Source: Noviherbaspirillum autotrophicum
Lineage (GTDB): Bacteria > Pseudomonadota > Gammaproteobacteria > Burkholderiales > Burkholderiaceae_D
Assembly (NCBI RefSeq): GCF_000818395.1
Contig: NZ_JWJG01000028.1
Location: forward strand, 4,728,615-4,792,614
Direction: 5' to 3'
Length of the DNA stretch: 64,000 nucleotides
A program made the position numbers and the translations under genes. The notes beneath the pieces were generated by a model that was not told the DNA's origin, ran no database searches, and worked only from the letters and a program-made list of their open reading frames with translations. Of the stretch, positions 37,457 to 45,353 are shown one piece after another (the first letter of the stretch is position 1; the number at the start of each line of letters is the position of its first letter).

Positions 37457-38659
37457 ATGGCGGCTGCACTTGCCTACCTCACAAACATGAGTAATGGCGA
37501 ACCAATGAATGCGAAATCGACGTTGACGGTCACACCGCGCCCGCGCGTGGCGCTGGTGCTGCAGGGAGGCGGCGCGCTCGGCGCCTATCAGGCGGGCGTG
37601 TATCAAGCCATGCACGAGCACGGGCTGACGCCGGACTGGGTGGTGGGCACCTCGATCGGCGCGATCAATGGCGCCATCATCGCGGGCAACGAACGCGACA
37701 AGCGCCTGCCGCGCCTGAAGGAATTCTGGGACACGATCGCGCACAGCGACCTGCTCGACATGCGGCAGGTGCCGGATGTGGCGCGGCGCTTCAACACCTG
37801 GCTGACCACGATCGATTCGGTGGCGCGCGGCGTGCCGGGCTTCTATGCCCTGCGGTGGATGAATCCGTTTGCCGCCGGCCTGCCGGTGTCGCCGGAAGAC
37901 GCCAGCTTTTACGACACGGCGGCGCTCGAAGCAACGCTCACGCGCCTGGTCGACCTGGAGTGCCTGAACCGGACGAGCGGCGTGCGGCTGACCGTCAACG
38001 CGATCCGCGTCACCTGCGGGCGCCTCGAGAATTTCGACACCGCGCAGCATCCGATCGACATCCGGCACGTCATGGCCAGCGGCGCCCTGCCGCCCGGCTT
38101 TCCGCCGGTGCGCATCGACGGCGAGCTGTACTGGGATGGCGGCCTGTATTCGAACACGCCGCTGGAATCGGTGCTGGCCGACGAGCCGCACGTCGACACG
38201 GTCTGCTTCATGGTCGACCTGTGGAGCGCGGAAGGGCCGGAGCCGTCGAGCATCGAACAGGTGCATACCCGTCAGAAGGACGTGCTGTACGCGTCGCGTT
38301 CGCGACGGCATATCGACGCCTACCTGCGCGGCCACAGGCTGCGCCGGATGGTGCGCATGCTGCGCGCGAAGATTCCCGACGATCAGCTGAGCGCGGAAGA
38401 GCGCGCGGATCTCGACAAGGTCGGCGTCGACACCACCATGCACATCGTGCGCCTGACCTATGCCGGGCGCGACTGGCAGATGGCATCGAAAGACCTGAAC
38501 TTCTCGAAGGGCTCGATCCAGTGGCGCTGGGATCAGGGCTACCAGGATGCTTGCCGTGCCATCGAAGCCGCTGCATGGCGCAACGCCGCCCCGGAAGGCG
38601 CGGGCGTGCTGGTGCATGAGATCGGCCCCAAGGGGCGGGAAGAACGGTTGACGGCGTGA
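37457..38659 (+). CDS. Patatin-like phospholipase with C-terminal DUF3734
   Basis: A lipid acyl hydrolase of about 400 residues using a Ser-Asp dyad: oxyanion stretch LQGGGALGAYQAG, nucleophile GTSIG and catalytic Asp in YWDGGLYSNTP. The C-terminal part with SRSRRHIDAYLRGHRLR resembles DUF3734, seen in PHB-producer patatins. ATG 37457 lies four bases behind GGGGAA; ATG 37505 (MNAKSTL) is an alternative. It is convergent with the module 2 gene, 10 bases away. Confidence 0.9.
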   Translation: MAAALAYLTNMSNGEPMNAKSTLTVTPRPRVALVLQGGGALGAYQAGVYQAMHEHGLTPDWVVGTSIGAINGAIIAGNERDKRLPRLKEFWDTIAHSDLLDMRQVPDVARRFNTWLTTIDSVARGVPGFYALRWMNPFAAGLPVSPEDASFYDTAALEATLTRLVDLECLNRTSGVRLTVNAIRVTCGRLENFDTAQHPIDIRHVMASGALPPGFPPVRIDGELYWDGGLYSNTPLESVLADEPHVDTVCFMVDLWSAEGPEPSSIEQVHTRQKDVLYASRSRRHIDAYLRGHRLRRMVRMLRAKIPDDQLSAEERADLDKVGVDTTMHIVRLTYAGRDWQMASKDLNFSKGSIQWRWDQGYQDACRAIEAAAWRNAAPEGAGVLVHEIGPKGREERLTA

Positions 38660-38669
38660 ATGCCCGGGC

Positions 38670-39662
38670 CTACCGGTCGACGATGCGCACCCACACCAGG
38701 GTCTGGTTCAGCAGCTGCCACGCGATTTCGCCGAACGTCATCGGCCCGGTCAGGCTGCCGGTCTTCTTTCCCTCCAGGCCGGCGTACAGATAGTTGAGGA
38801 TGCAGTTGCAGGAAAAGACCGATTCGATGTTGCGGTCGCTCATGGCCTGATCGAAGCTGGCGACGTAATCGGCAACCGGCTTGGCGAAGAAATATTCGAC
38901 GCCGGCGAACACTGGCGCGTAAAAGCGCGTGTTGCCGCTTTCCGCGTCCACGCTCTGGATGCTGACGTTGACGTAAAAGCCGTTATAGTCCGCCACCAGC
39001 GGCATGCGTGTATCGATCGCATGTTCAGCGATGAAGCGTGCGAGATTGGCCTGCTTGCCGTCGATCATGCAATCGCCGGCGGAAAAGCCGTCCGCATCGA
39101 ACACCAGCGTATGCGCGTCGAGCGGCTGGAACAAGTTAAGCAGCTCCACTTTCGCCTGCTTGTCGGCCGCAAGCTCGATATGCAGCCCCACCGCCTGGCC
39201 GTCCGATTTTTCACCGGTCGCGCCGTTATACACTTTCGGCGTCACGCGCCCGAGGTCGCGCAGGTCGACGCCCGCCACCCACCCGACGAGGGGTTTCATG
39301 AACATGTCCTCGAAATCGGGCGCGTGTTTGGCATAGTGCTCGTGAACAGCACTACCGGCAGGCAGGATGCATACCGTCAGGCCGTTGACCGGCCCGTCGG
39401 CGGCGATGTCGCCGATGGTTTCGGTGTCGTACCAGCCGACATAGCCACCCTTGGCGCCATGGATCACCGATACGTGCAGCATCTCCTTGCTCTGGAGCCC
39501 GCCTTGATCCCCCATGAAATACGGAATCGTTCCCCCGATCCAGTTTCCACGCGGCACCTGGTCGAGCAATGCCTCGTCTCCGGCAAGCAGGATAGGACGT
39601 CCGCTGGCAACCAGCTCCGCCACTTCGGCTAGGGAAAACATCCCCTTCGTTTCATTCATCAT
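38670..39662 (-). CDS. Conserved protein of unknown function, module 2 gene B
   Basis: A 330-residue paralogue of the protein at 14675-15667, sharing GNWI-GGTIPYF, FEDMFMKP, MPLVADY and FSCNCILNYLY with the CxC pair. It starts in a four-base overlap (ATGA) with the small gene upstream, so the pair is tightly coupled. It has no signal peptide or membrane helix. The function is not recognised. Two copies under sigma-54 promoters at both ends of the alcohol-oxidation genes suggest a regulon role such as sensing or protein maturation. Confidence 0.8.
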   Translation of the reverse strand: MMNETKGMFSLAEVAELVASGRPILLAGDEALLDQVPRGNWIGGTIPYFMGDQGGLQSKEMLHVSVIHGAKGGYVGWYDTETIGDIAADGPVNGLTVCILPAGSAVHEHYAKHAPDFEDMFMKPLVGWVAGVDLRDLGRVTPKVYNGATGEKSDGQAVGLHIELAADKQAKVELLNLFQPLDAHTLVFDADGFSAGDCMIDGKQANLARFIAEHAIDTRMPLVADYNGFYVNVSIQSVDAESGNTRFYAPVFAGVEYFFAKPVADYVASFDQAMSDRNIESVFSCNCILNYLYAGLEGKKTGSLTGPMTFGEIAWQLLNQTLVWVRIVDR

Positions 39663-40021
39663 GTCCGTTTCCCTTCGAGGCGGCCCAGCGTGCCGATTTC
39701 AGTGGCGAGCATCGGCCGGTTCTTGATAAAAAAATTGCGCGTAATGCGTATGCGTTCGGCGATGGCCTCTTCCGAGCCGCTGGCGCGCTTTACATAGCGC
39801 ACATTGTTCTTGAGGAGAAACCGCAGCGAGATGTCCTCCGTGGTGATTTCCGTCTCGCCTAAAATGAGCCGCCGCCAGCAGGGCGCAGACAATTCCGGCA
39901 GCCCGTCCACATCCGTATGCGGAGCATGGCGTGCGGGGACAGGGTTGTCCTGCAGGGGAAATTCGCCTCCGTGCTTATCCTTTTGCTGCCCGAAAAGTAA
40001 TCGAATGAAGTTTCCAAGCAC
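39659..40021 (-). CDS. Small protein of unknown function, module 2 gene A
   Basis: A 120-residue homologue of the 74-residue protein at 14442-14666, with an N-terminal extension (VLGNFIRLLFGQQKDKHGG) of about 45 residues. The shared part begins near CWRRLILGE and ends near FFIKNRPMLATEIG. The start is GTG 40021 behind GGGAGG. The in-frame ATG at 40069 would lie upstream of the transcript start predicted from the -24/-12 promoter, so it is rejected. The stop overlaps gene B. Confidence 0.72.
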   Translation of the reverse strand: MLGNFIRLLFGQQKDKHGGEFPLQDNPVPARHAPHTDVDGLPELSAPCWRRLILGETEITTEDISLRFLLKNNVRYVKRASGSEEAIAERIRITRNFFIKNRPMLATEIGTLGRLEGKRT

Positions 40022-40065
40022 TGTGTCCTCCCTTGTTGGTGTTATGAAATTTAATTTCCATAAAA

Positions 40066-40080
40066 GCAACTAACATGCCA
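40066..40080 (-). promoter_or_regulatory. Sigma-54 promoter for module 2
   Basis: Minus-strand TGGCATG-TTAG-TTGC followed by T: one mismatch to consensus, exact spacing, 45 bases before GTG 40021. Confidence 0.82.
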
Positions 40081-40176
40081 CCAGTAAATGTGGTGAGGAG
40101 CAGCGGCAAAAGTGCGCACGATGTCAGAATTTGCAACATCCACGCGTAACAGTGCGCAAAATCAGAACGGGCGGCG

Positions 40177-40186
40177 ACACTGCTGT
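40177..40186. promoter_or_regulatory. Candidate enhancer site upstream of module 2
   Basis: ACA-CTGC-TGT followed by TAA, like ACA-GCGG-TGTTAA at 35524, about 97 bases upstream of the module 2 -24 box. Weaker overall match than the other two. Confidence 0.45.
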
Positions 40187-40313
40187 TAATAACGAAACTT
40201 TCCCCGCCCATGCGTATCAAAAAGACATGCCGGGGAGGCGCGGTACGTCTTTTTTGTGCTGAATAACAATTCCCGGTAGGACCACTTGCATCTGAACGTC
40301 GAAGAATACAAAC

Positions 40314-40766
40314 ATGTCGATGCGACACTTTCTCCCATTGGCGCTGATAGGCGCCTGCTGCATCAGCGCTACTGCTTCTGCCGGCGGCACACCTGCTGAA
40401 GCGCCGCAAAAGCAGCAAGCGAAAAAAGCCGCCAAGCCGGCCATGGACCGCTCGGGCAAGGCGCGCAAGGGCAAGGCTTCCTATTACAGCCACAAGTTTG
40501 CAGGCAAGAAAATGGCGGACGGCACGCCGATGAATCCGAACGCCAACGTTGCCGCAAGCAAGACACTGCCATTAGGAACCAAGGCCAAGGTCACCAACCT
40601 CGAAAACGGCAAAAGCGCGCATGTCGAGATCCGGGATCGCGGCCCTTATGTGGATGGCCGCATCGTCGATGTCTCGCCCAAGGTCGCCAGGCAGCTCGAT
40701 ATCGAAGAACAGGGCGTCGCCCCGGTCGAAGTCAAGCCGATCGAGCTGCCGCCGACGCAGGAATAG
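40314..40766 (+). CDS. RlpA-like double-psi beta-barrel protein
   Basis: A 150-residue exported protein with a signal peptide ending ASAGG, then a Lys/Ala-rich linker and an RlpA domain. Landmarks are GKASYYSHKFAGKKMADG, NVAASKTLPLGTKAKV and EIRDRGPYVDGRIVDVS. RlpA proteins are septal or cell-wall lytic transglycosylases, but short forms lacking the SPOR domain, like this, may have other roles. ATG 40314 or 40320 may be used. Confidence 0.88.
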   Translation: MSMRHFLPLALIGACCISATASAGGTPAEAPQKQQAKKAAKPAMDRSGKARKGKASYYSHKFAGKKMADGTPMNPNANVAASKTLPLGTKAKVTNLENGKSAHVEIRDRGPYVDGRIVDVSPKVARQLDIEEQGVAPVEVKPIELPPTQE

Positions 40767-40804
40767 GAACCAGCGGAACTGGCATTGAGCCGCGCGTTAC
40801 CGCT

Positions 40805-41308
40805 TTACGTCCCGCCATCGATGGAGACGCGGCCTTCGCTTCGTTGCAGCATGACTTTCCCGTTTCTGCGGACTAAAGTGTCCGTGCTGCGCGAGCGCAT
40901 GTTCATCAGGGAACCGGCCACGTCCAGCGAACTGCTGACATCCACGGTGGCACTCTTCCGGTCGGACGAGATGGCGATATGATGAATCGTGTAGTGTGAA
41001 TCAAGCTGCAGAATTCCTCCCATCTTCTCGCCCAGCTTGTCCCAGCTGTCGTAGAGATCACGCCAGGCTGCGCAGGTCTGTTCCTTGTCCTGCGCGTCCG
41101 CGCGAACCTCGCGGCCGGCAGCCATGACTGCCGCAGACTGGAAGTCGTCGGCGAGCAAAGCGCACAGATCCCCAGGCTTGCGCTGCAGTGTCGCGACCTG
41201 ATAGTCCCGGTAAAAATTGTTGACGTCGTCTTCTGAGAGCTTGTGTCCGGCGGATCGGTACCACCAGACACCGATGGCAATGACTGCGAGGAGAAGAAGC
41301 TTTTTCAT
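40805..41308 (-). CDS. Exported small protein with NTF2-like features
   Basis: A 167-residue protein with an N-terminal hydrophobic anchor (MKKLLLLAVIAIGVWWY) and a periplasmic domain. The pattern (VNNFYRDYQVATLQRKPGDL, then alternating strands) suggests an NTF2-like fold. No catalytic motif is recognised. It lies between RlpA and the left edge of integron fragment 2, and may be either chromosomal or a former cassette. Confidence 0.65.
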   Translation of the reverse strand: MKKLLLLAVIAIGVWWYRSAGHKLSEDDVNNFYRDYQVATLQRKPGDLCALLADDFQSAAVMAAGREVRADAQDKEQTCAAWRDLYDSWDKLGEKMGGILQLDSHYTIHHIAISSDRKSATVDVSSSLDVAGSLMNMRSRSTDTLVRRNGKVMLQRSEGRVSIDGGT

Positions 41309-41350
41309 TTACTGATGAGAGTAGGGGCAGTGGTGCATATGGGATCGCCC

Positions 41351-41929
41351 TCAAGGAAGAAGTTCTATGTCAGGAAGGTTCCGGAGCACTGCGTCATAGG
41401 TTTTATAGGAACGGAGCGCCAGAATCACTGAGGGCAGCGGTTCGCTCCAAATCTCGGGAAGATCTCGTTCCTCTGGCGGCCGAACGGAAAACGCCAGAGC
41501 TTCGACGGGCGGGCAAAACTGAGCGTTTATGCCGGGTTTATTGCCGCGAGCATCGATGCGAAACCAGCCGACCCCGCGCAAGAAAACCGCGTTAAGCCCG
41601 TGTAAGCAATACGGAGGGCCACTGTCGCCAACCGATAGGCGCTGATAGCAAAGGCCTGCAGCTATGGAGTTGCAGCGAAGCAGGGCCGCCAGAAGATGGC
41701 TCTTCGCATAGCAATAGCCGGTGCCATGTATCAGTACGTCAGATGCCTTGGATGTGACAGGATTGAGCTTGAAGTCAGCGCTGTGCTTCATTTCATTGCG
41801 CACGAACTCGAAGCAGCGTTTGATGACTTCATTTTCGCTGCCTGCGCCTTTGGCCAATTCACACGCTTTCGCTGCAACAGCCGGGTGCTCGAAGTCGATG
41901 AATTCGCTAGGTGAAAGGAACTGTTCCAT
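41351..41929 (-). CDS. Transglutaminase-like protein, integron 2 cassette
   Basis: A 192-residue cytoplasmic protein of the transglutaminase/protease-like superfamily. A possible Cys-His-Asp triad is visible: Cys in GTGYCYAKS, His in YCLHGLNAVFL and Asp in WFRIDARG. It could be a peptidase or amidase. It begins nine bases from the core of an attC (41938) and reads leftward, so it is the second cassette of the inverted integron fragment. Confidence 0.82.
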   Translation of the reverse strand: MEQFLSPSEFIDFEHPAVAAKACELAKGAGSENEVIKRCFEFVRNEMKHSADFKLNPVTSKASDVLIHGTGYCYAKSHLLAALLRCNSIAAGLCYQRLSVGDSGPPYCLHGLNAVFLRGVGWFRIDARGNKPGINAQFCPPVEALAFSVRPPEERDLPEIWSEPLPSVILALRSYKTYDAVLRNLPDIELLP

Positions 41930-41937
41930 CTACAAAA

Positions 41938-41996
41938 GCCTAACGCCGAGATAACCGGCGCGCAGCGTCGGTGTCGAACTTTGAGTTAAAACACAT
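41938..41996 (-). repeat. attC site of integron fragment 2
   Basis: On the minus strand it ends in the core GTTAGGC, with the inner stem GACGCTGCGCGCC. It is the same attC family as the site at 27922-27980, sharing TTCGACACCGACGC. It overlaps the end of the membrane protein gene. Confidence 0.78.
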
Positions 41997-42378
41997 TTTC
42001 GCTTCTCCTCGCCAAAAGTCGTTCATAGATCCATGCTCCCACGATGCCGCCACCACTGAAAATAGAAATCCACATGAGCGTAGACAGTGCGGAGAACTCT
42101 TCATGCATCAGACCAATCGTAATACCGGCAATCACGGAAACTAGTAGCGCATGAATGTACGTCTTCTGTTTGGCAAGACGCGCAGCCAAATATCCGCCGA
42201 CAACCGGGCAAATGACGTAAGACGTCACCAAGAGAAATGACAGCCATGTAGCGCTATATGAGCCGCTATCACTTCCAGAAGCGCCGATGCCCCCGAGTGC
42301 AAACAACGCAACCATTGGGACGACGTAGGCAAAGAAAAATGCCACAACAATGGCAATTGACTGGATTGGATTAACCAT
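41986..42378 (-). CDS. Small membrane protein, integron 2 cassette
   Basis: A 130-residue protein with four hydrophobic helices (about 5-25, 42-65, 72-90, 95-118) and no recognised family. It starts four bases after the attI-like core GTTAAAT, so it is the first cassette of the inverted fragment. The frame is open further upstream through the attI region, but that part repeats the non-coding attI copy 1 and is not protein coding. Confidence 0.7.
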   Translation of the reverse strand: MVNPIQSIAIVVAFFFAYVVPMVALFALGGIGASGSDSGSYSATWLSFLLVTSYVICPVVGGYLAARLAKQKTYIHALLVSVIAGITIGLMHEEFSALSTLMWISIFSGGGIVGAWIYERLLARRSENVF

Positions 42379-42381
42379 GAC

Positions 42382-42545
42382 ATTTAACAGGACAACTCGC
42401 GCCGCTATGCACGGCCGCGAGCCGTTATGCAAATCCGATTGATAACCCGCACGCCACGCGGGGCTTTGCCTTGGCAACAATGCTGCCTATCTCTACAACG
42501 TTGAATAAATGCAAAACAAGGCCTAGCTGAAACGATACCAGAAAG
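42382..42545 (-). other. attI-like site, inverted copy 2, with intI start remnant
   Basis: Read on the minus strand this matches 27330-27494: the intI start region (remnant only, frame lost after a few codons), GCCAAGGCAAAGCC, two TGCATAaCGGC-type repeats and the core GTTAAAT (42382-42388). It is in opposite orientation to copy 1, 15 kb away. No integrase gene remains beside it. Confidence 0.78.
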
Positions 42546-42611
42546 GCAATGTCGATTGCCCGGTGAAGTGGGTTTGGCCGTGTGACGTGCGATCCCACCC
42601 GCTTTACTTAT

Positions 42612-42642
42612 AAAAAAACGCCCTCGGCGTGAGGGCGTTTTT
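42612..42642 (-). terminator. Terminator of the zinc alcohol dehydrogenase gene
   Basis: AAAAACGCCCTC pairs with GAGGGCGTTTTT around a five-base loop (42614-42642), 28 bases after the stop. T runs on both strands allow use in either direction. Confidence 0.88.
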
Positions 42643-42669
42643 CGAGAGGCCGAGCGCGGCTCTGCCTGA

Positions 42670-43773
42670 TCACGCCGGCTTGATGGCCACTTTCAGTACG
42701 CCGTCGCGCTGGTGAGAAAACAGATCGTATGCCGCAACGATATCGTCGAGCTTGTAGTGGTGCGTGACCAGCACGCCCAAATCCACGCGGCCCGATTCCA
42801 CCACCGCCAGCAACCTGCGCATGCGCTCTTTCCCTCCGGGGCAAAGCGCCGTGTTGATCCTGTGGTCGCCGAGCCCCGCCGCGAAGGCTGATACCGGTAT
42901 CGTCAAGTCGGTGGAGTAGACACCGAGGCTGGAGAGGGTGCCGCCCGGCTTGAGGACGCGCAATGCCGACTCAAACGTGGCCTGGGTGCCCAAGGCTTCG
43001 ATGGCCGAATCAGCCCCACGTCCGCCGGTCAGCCGCATGACTTCGTCGACCACGTCGCAGGTTTTGAAGTTGAGCGTGATATCCGCGCCCATCTTTTTCG
43101 AAATGCCCAGCCGGTGGTCGTTGCCATCGACGGCAATCACCGTGGTCGCGCCCAGCATCCGTGCGCCGGCGGTAGCGCACAGGCCGATCGGCCCCTGCGC
43201 AAAGACGACCACCGTGTCGCCGATCTTGATGTTGGCATTTTCCGCGCCCTTAAAGCCGGTCGACATGATGTCCGGACACATCAGTACCTGTTCGTCGGTC
43301 AAGCCATCCGGGACAGGGGCGAGATTTGCCTGCGCATCGGGCACGAGCACATACTCGGCCTGGGTACCGTCGATCATGTTGCCGAAGCGCCAGCCGGCCG
43401 TGGCTTTGTAGCCATGGCAGCCACAGCGTCCGCTCGGCACCAGATAGCTGCCATCCTGCGAGGGATTGCCATCCTGCGCAGCGTAGGAATTGAAATTGGG
43501 GCAAATGGCGCCGGCGATGACGCGCTGGCCTTCCTCGTAGCCGGTCACCGCGCTGCCGAGCTTCTCGATGACGCCGACCGGCTCATGGCCGATGGTCAGC
43601 CCTCTGGCGACCGGGTATTCGCCCTTGAGGATATGCACGTCGGTGCCGCAAATGGTGGTGGTCGTGATACGCACCAGGGCGTCGTTCGGTCCGACGTCCG
43701 GGATCGGTTTATCGGTCAGTTCAATACGCCCCGGTTCAACGAATACTGCCGCTTTCATCATTCTGGCTGCCAT
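42670..43773 (-). CDS. Zinc-dependent medium-chain alcohol dehydrogenase
   Basis: A 367-residue NAD(P)-dependent dehydrogenase. The catalytic zinc site is CGTDVH with GHEPVGVIEKLG. The region normally binding structural zinc is altered (CPNFNSY...GRCGCHG). The Rossmann motif is VVVFAQGPIGLCATAGARMLGA. It resembles the isopropanol/butanediol dehydrogenase branch. It could oxidise or reduce short alcohols in the cytoplasm. ATG 43773 follows TAGGAGCAAATT. A possible -24/-12 promoter upstream would place it in the same regulon. Confidence 0.9.
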   Translation of the reverse strand: MAARMMKAAVFVEPGRIELTDKPIPDVGPNDALVRITTTTICGTDVHILKGEYPVARGLTIGHEPVGVIEKLGSAVTGYEEGQRVIAGAICPNFNSYAAQDGNPSQDGSYLVPSGRCGCHGYKATAGWRFGNMIDGTQAEYVLVPDAQANLAPVPDGLTDEQVLMCPDIMSTGFKGAENANIKIGDTVVVFAQGPIGLCATAGARMLGATTVIAVDGNDHRLGISKKMGADITLNFKTCDVVDEVMRLTGGRGADSAIEALGTQATFESALRVLKPGGTLSSLGVYSTDLTIPVSAFAAGLGDHRINTALCPGGKERMRRLLAVVESGRVDLGVLVTHHYKLDDIVAAYDLFSHQRDGVLKVAIKPA

Positions 43774-43851
43774 AATTTGCTCCTAAATAGAGGTATTAGA
43801 GATATAAATTACAGGGTTGCGGTCCGTACAGCATATGACTATGCGCCTCGC

Positions 43852-43866
43852 GCAAAGCCAACGCCA
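43852..43866 (-). promoter_or_regulatory. Possible sigma-54 promoter for zinc alcohol dehydrogenase
   Basis: Minus-strand TGGCGTT-GGCT-TTGC: invariant GG and GC with correct spacing, imperfect -24 box. It lies 79 bases upstream of the start. Confidence 0.5.
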
Positions 43867-44022
43867 TCCTTGAGGCTGAATCTCTTATCACCAATCAAGA
43901 GCCTCCTTCCATGCCCGCAGCGCTTGAAAAGCGAAGGCTGCCTTCAAGAGCTTGATGATGAAGAGGAAAAATGGCGGGCGCCTGCGATCAATCGTTAGCA
44001 GGCTGTGGAGCTTGAGGGGCCG

Positions 44023-44388
44023 CTAGGCGCGTTTTTTCGCGTGCTCGAGATAGGACTTGAGCACGACCGCATCGTTGTGCTCCATATCCTTCGCGCCATA
44101 GACGAGCGTGATGGCGCCCTTGCGTGCCAGCCCAAGCAGTTGTGCGACGGGCTCGGGGTTATGCGCGAGTTCGTCGCGGTAACGCTCCTGGAATTCGTCC
44201 CATTTCGCCGGATCGTGGCCGAACCACTTGCGCAGCGCGGTGCTGGGCGCGACTTCCTTGAGCCAGAGATCGATATGCGCCTCGGCCTTGGCGACGCCCC
44301 TCGGCCACAGCCGGTCCACGAGAATCCGCATGCCGTCGCCGGGGGCGGGAGCGTCATAGGCGCGCTTCAGATGAATGGTCATTGTCAT
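44023..44388 (-). CDS. DUF488 family protein
   Basis: A 121-residue cytoplasmic protein of DUF488: LKRAYDAPAPGDGMRILVDRLWPRGV, then LWLKEVAPSTALRKWFGHDP and ITLVYGAKDMEHNDAVVLKSYL. The function is not established. ATG 44388 begins the conserved part; the frame is open further upstream but unrelated in composition. Confidence 0.9.
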   Translation of the reverse strand: MTMTIHLKRAYDAPAPGDGMRILVDRLWPRGVAKAEAHIDLWLKEVAPSTALRKWFGHDPAKWDEFQERYRDELAHNPEPVAQLLGLARKGAITLVYGAKDMEHNDAVVLKSYLEHAKKRA

Positions 44389-44768
44389 GGCGTGCTCGCA
44401 CTTCACCAGGGAGCATCTACCGCCGCCGGCAGGAGCCGTTATCGCGAGCGACGGTGATGGAAAATTGTACTCCCGCAGCCCCGCCCGATACACGCCCGTT
44501 GCCGGGTTTGTCCGCGCTGGTTTTGCATCCCGGTCATTTTGCGGCATCGATCCCTTGCGCGAGTTCCCGGAGGAATTCGATGTAGCGCAAGACTACGCAT
44601 GCATTCCTGCGCTAGCGGGATTTCTTGCCATTGACCGCCGGTCCAATCGATGGCCACGCATCTGGCGCGGCCGCAGTCCCTACGCACCTTCCTCCGGCGG
44701 ATTCGCCAACTCAGGGAGCCAATAGCGACGTTAGAGCGCAGACATGATTCTTCACCGATGGAGACATT
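44389..44768. other. Intergenic region, no gene seen
   Basis: 380 bases between DUF488 and a secreted protein gene. Open frames here have no ribosome site or recognisable similarity. The downstream promoter is probably near 44700-44760 but no clear boxes were found. Confidence 0.4.
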
Positions 44769-45299
44769 ATGGGATGGCTAAAACAATGCTATAAGAAGTC
44801 GCCGTACCGTCTGCAGGCGGCACTGATCGCCGGCAGCCTGCTGACCCCATTGTTCATTTACGCGCCGGCAGCCGCAGCGCCGGCCCACGCATGGCAAGAC
44901 GTGTTTCGCCGCATGACCGATCCGGAGCTGTCGCAGGTCTCGGCGCAGGGTTTAACCATGCCGCAGATGGCGTCGGATCGCCTGTTCGACCACGAGTCCA
45001 AGTTTTCGGCAGGCGGCAATGCCGTGTCGATGCTCGGCGACATGGCAACCCTGCTCAATCCGCCGCTGTCGCCCCTGCTGGCGCTGCTGGAGATGCAGAT
45101 CAGGTACACCAGCATGATCTTCAATCCGGCCAATCCGGGCATCATCAGCGACATCAATGGCGTGACCATCATCCGCATACCGCACGAGAACGTCAACCGC
45201 AGCGTGACGATACGGGATTCGACCGGCGTCACCTACGGGAACGTAGATATCCGCGGCATTGACCGGGGCGGCACCGTGCTGGTCGTCTCGCGACACTGA
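44769..45299 (+). CDS. Secreted protein of unknown function
   Basis: A 176-residue exported protein with a long basic N-region and a hydrophobic signal (to about AAAAPA, 38). The motif MTDPELSQVSAQGLT resembles the 'ELS-VSGQG' start of several Gram-negative surface-associated proteins. The C-terminal part is strand-rich (GVTIIRIPHENVNRSVTIRD, YGNVDIRGI). The ribosome site is weak. The function is not recognised. Confidence 0.65.
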   Translation: MGWLKQCYKKSPYRLQAALIAGSLLTPLFIYAPAAAAPAHAWQDVFRRMTDPELSQVSAQGLTMPQMASDRLFDHESKFSAGGNAVSMLGDMATLLNPPLSPLLALLEMQIRYTSMIFNPANPGIISDINGVTIIRIPHENVNRSVTIRDSTGVTYGNVDIRGIDRGGTVLVVSRH

Positions 45300-45353
45300 G
45301 CATCGGGGAATGGGCCGGCGCCGGCGCTGGACGGCGCATCCGATGCCCTCGTC

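Noticed and set aside
40022-40069. Upstream ATG extension of the module 2 small protein
   Set aside because: It would start before the transcript start set by the sigma-54 promoter at 40066-40080, and it lacks a ribosome site.
42379-42480. Upstream extension of the integron 2 membrane protein
   Set aside because: The extension covers the attI-like repeat, which is non-coding in copy 1.
44389-44725. Open frame of 116 codons upstream of the secreted protein
   Set aside because: No similarity, no ribosome site and a composition like shadow frames.
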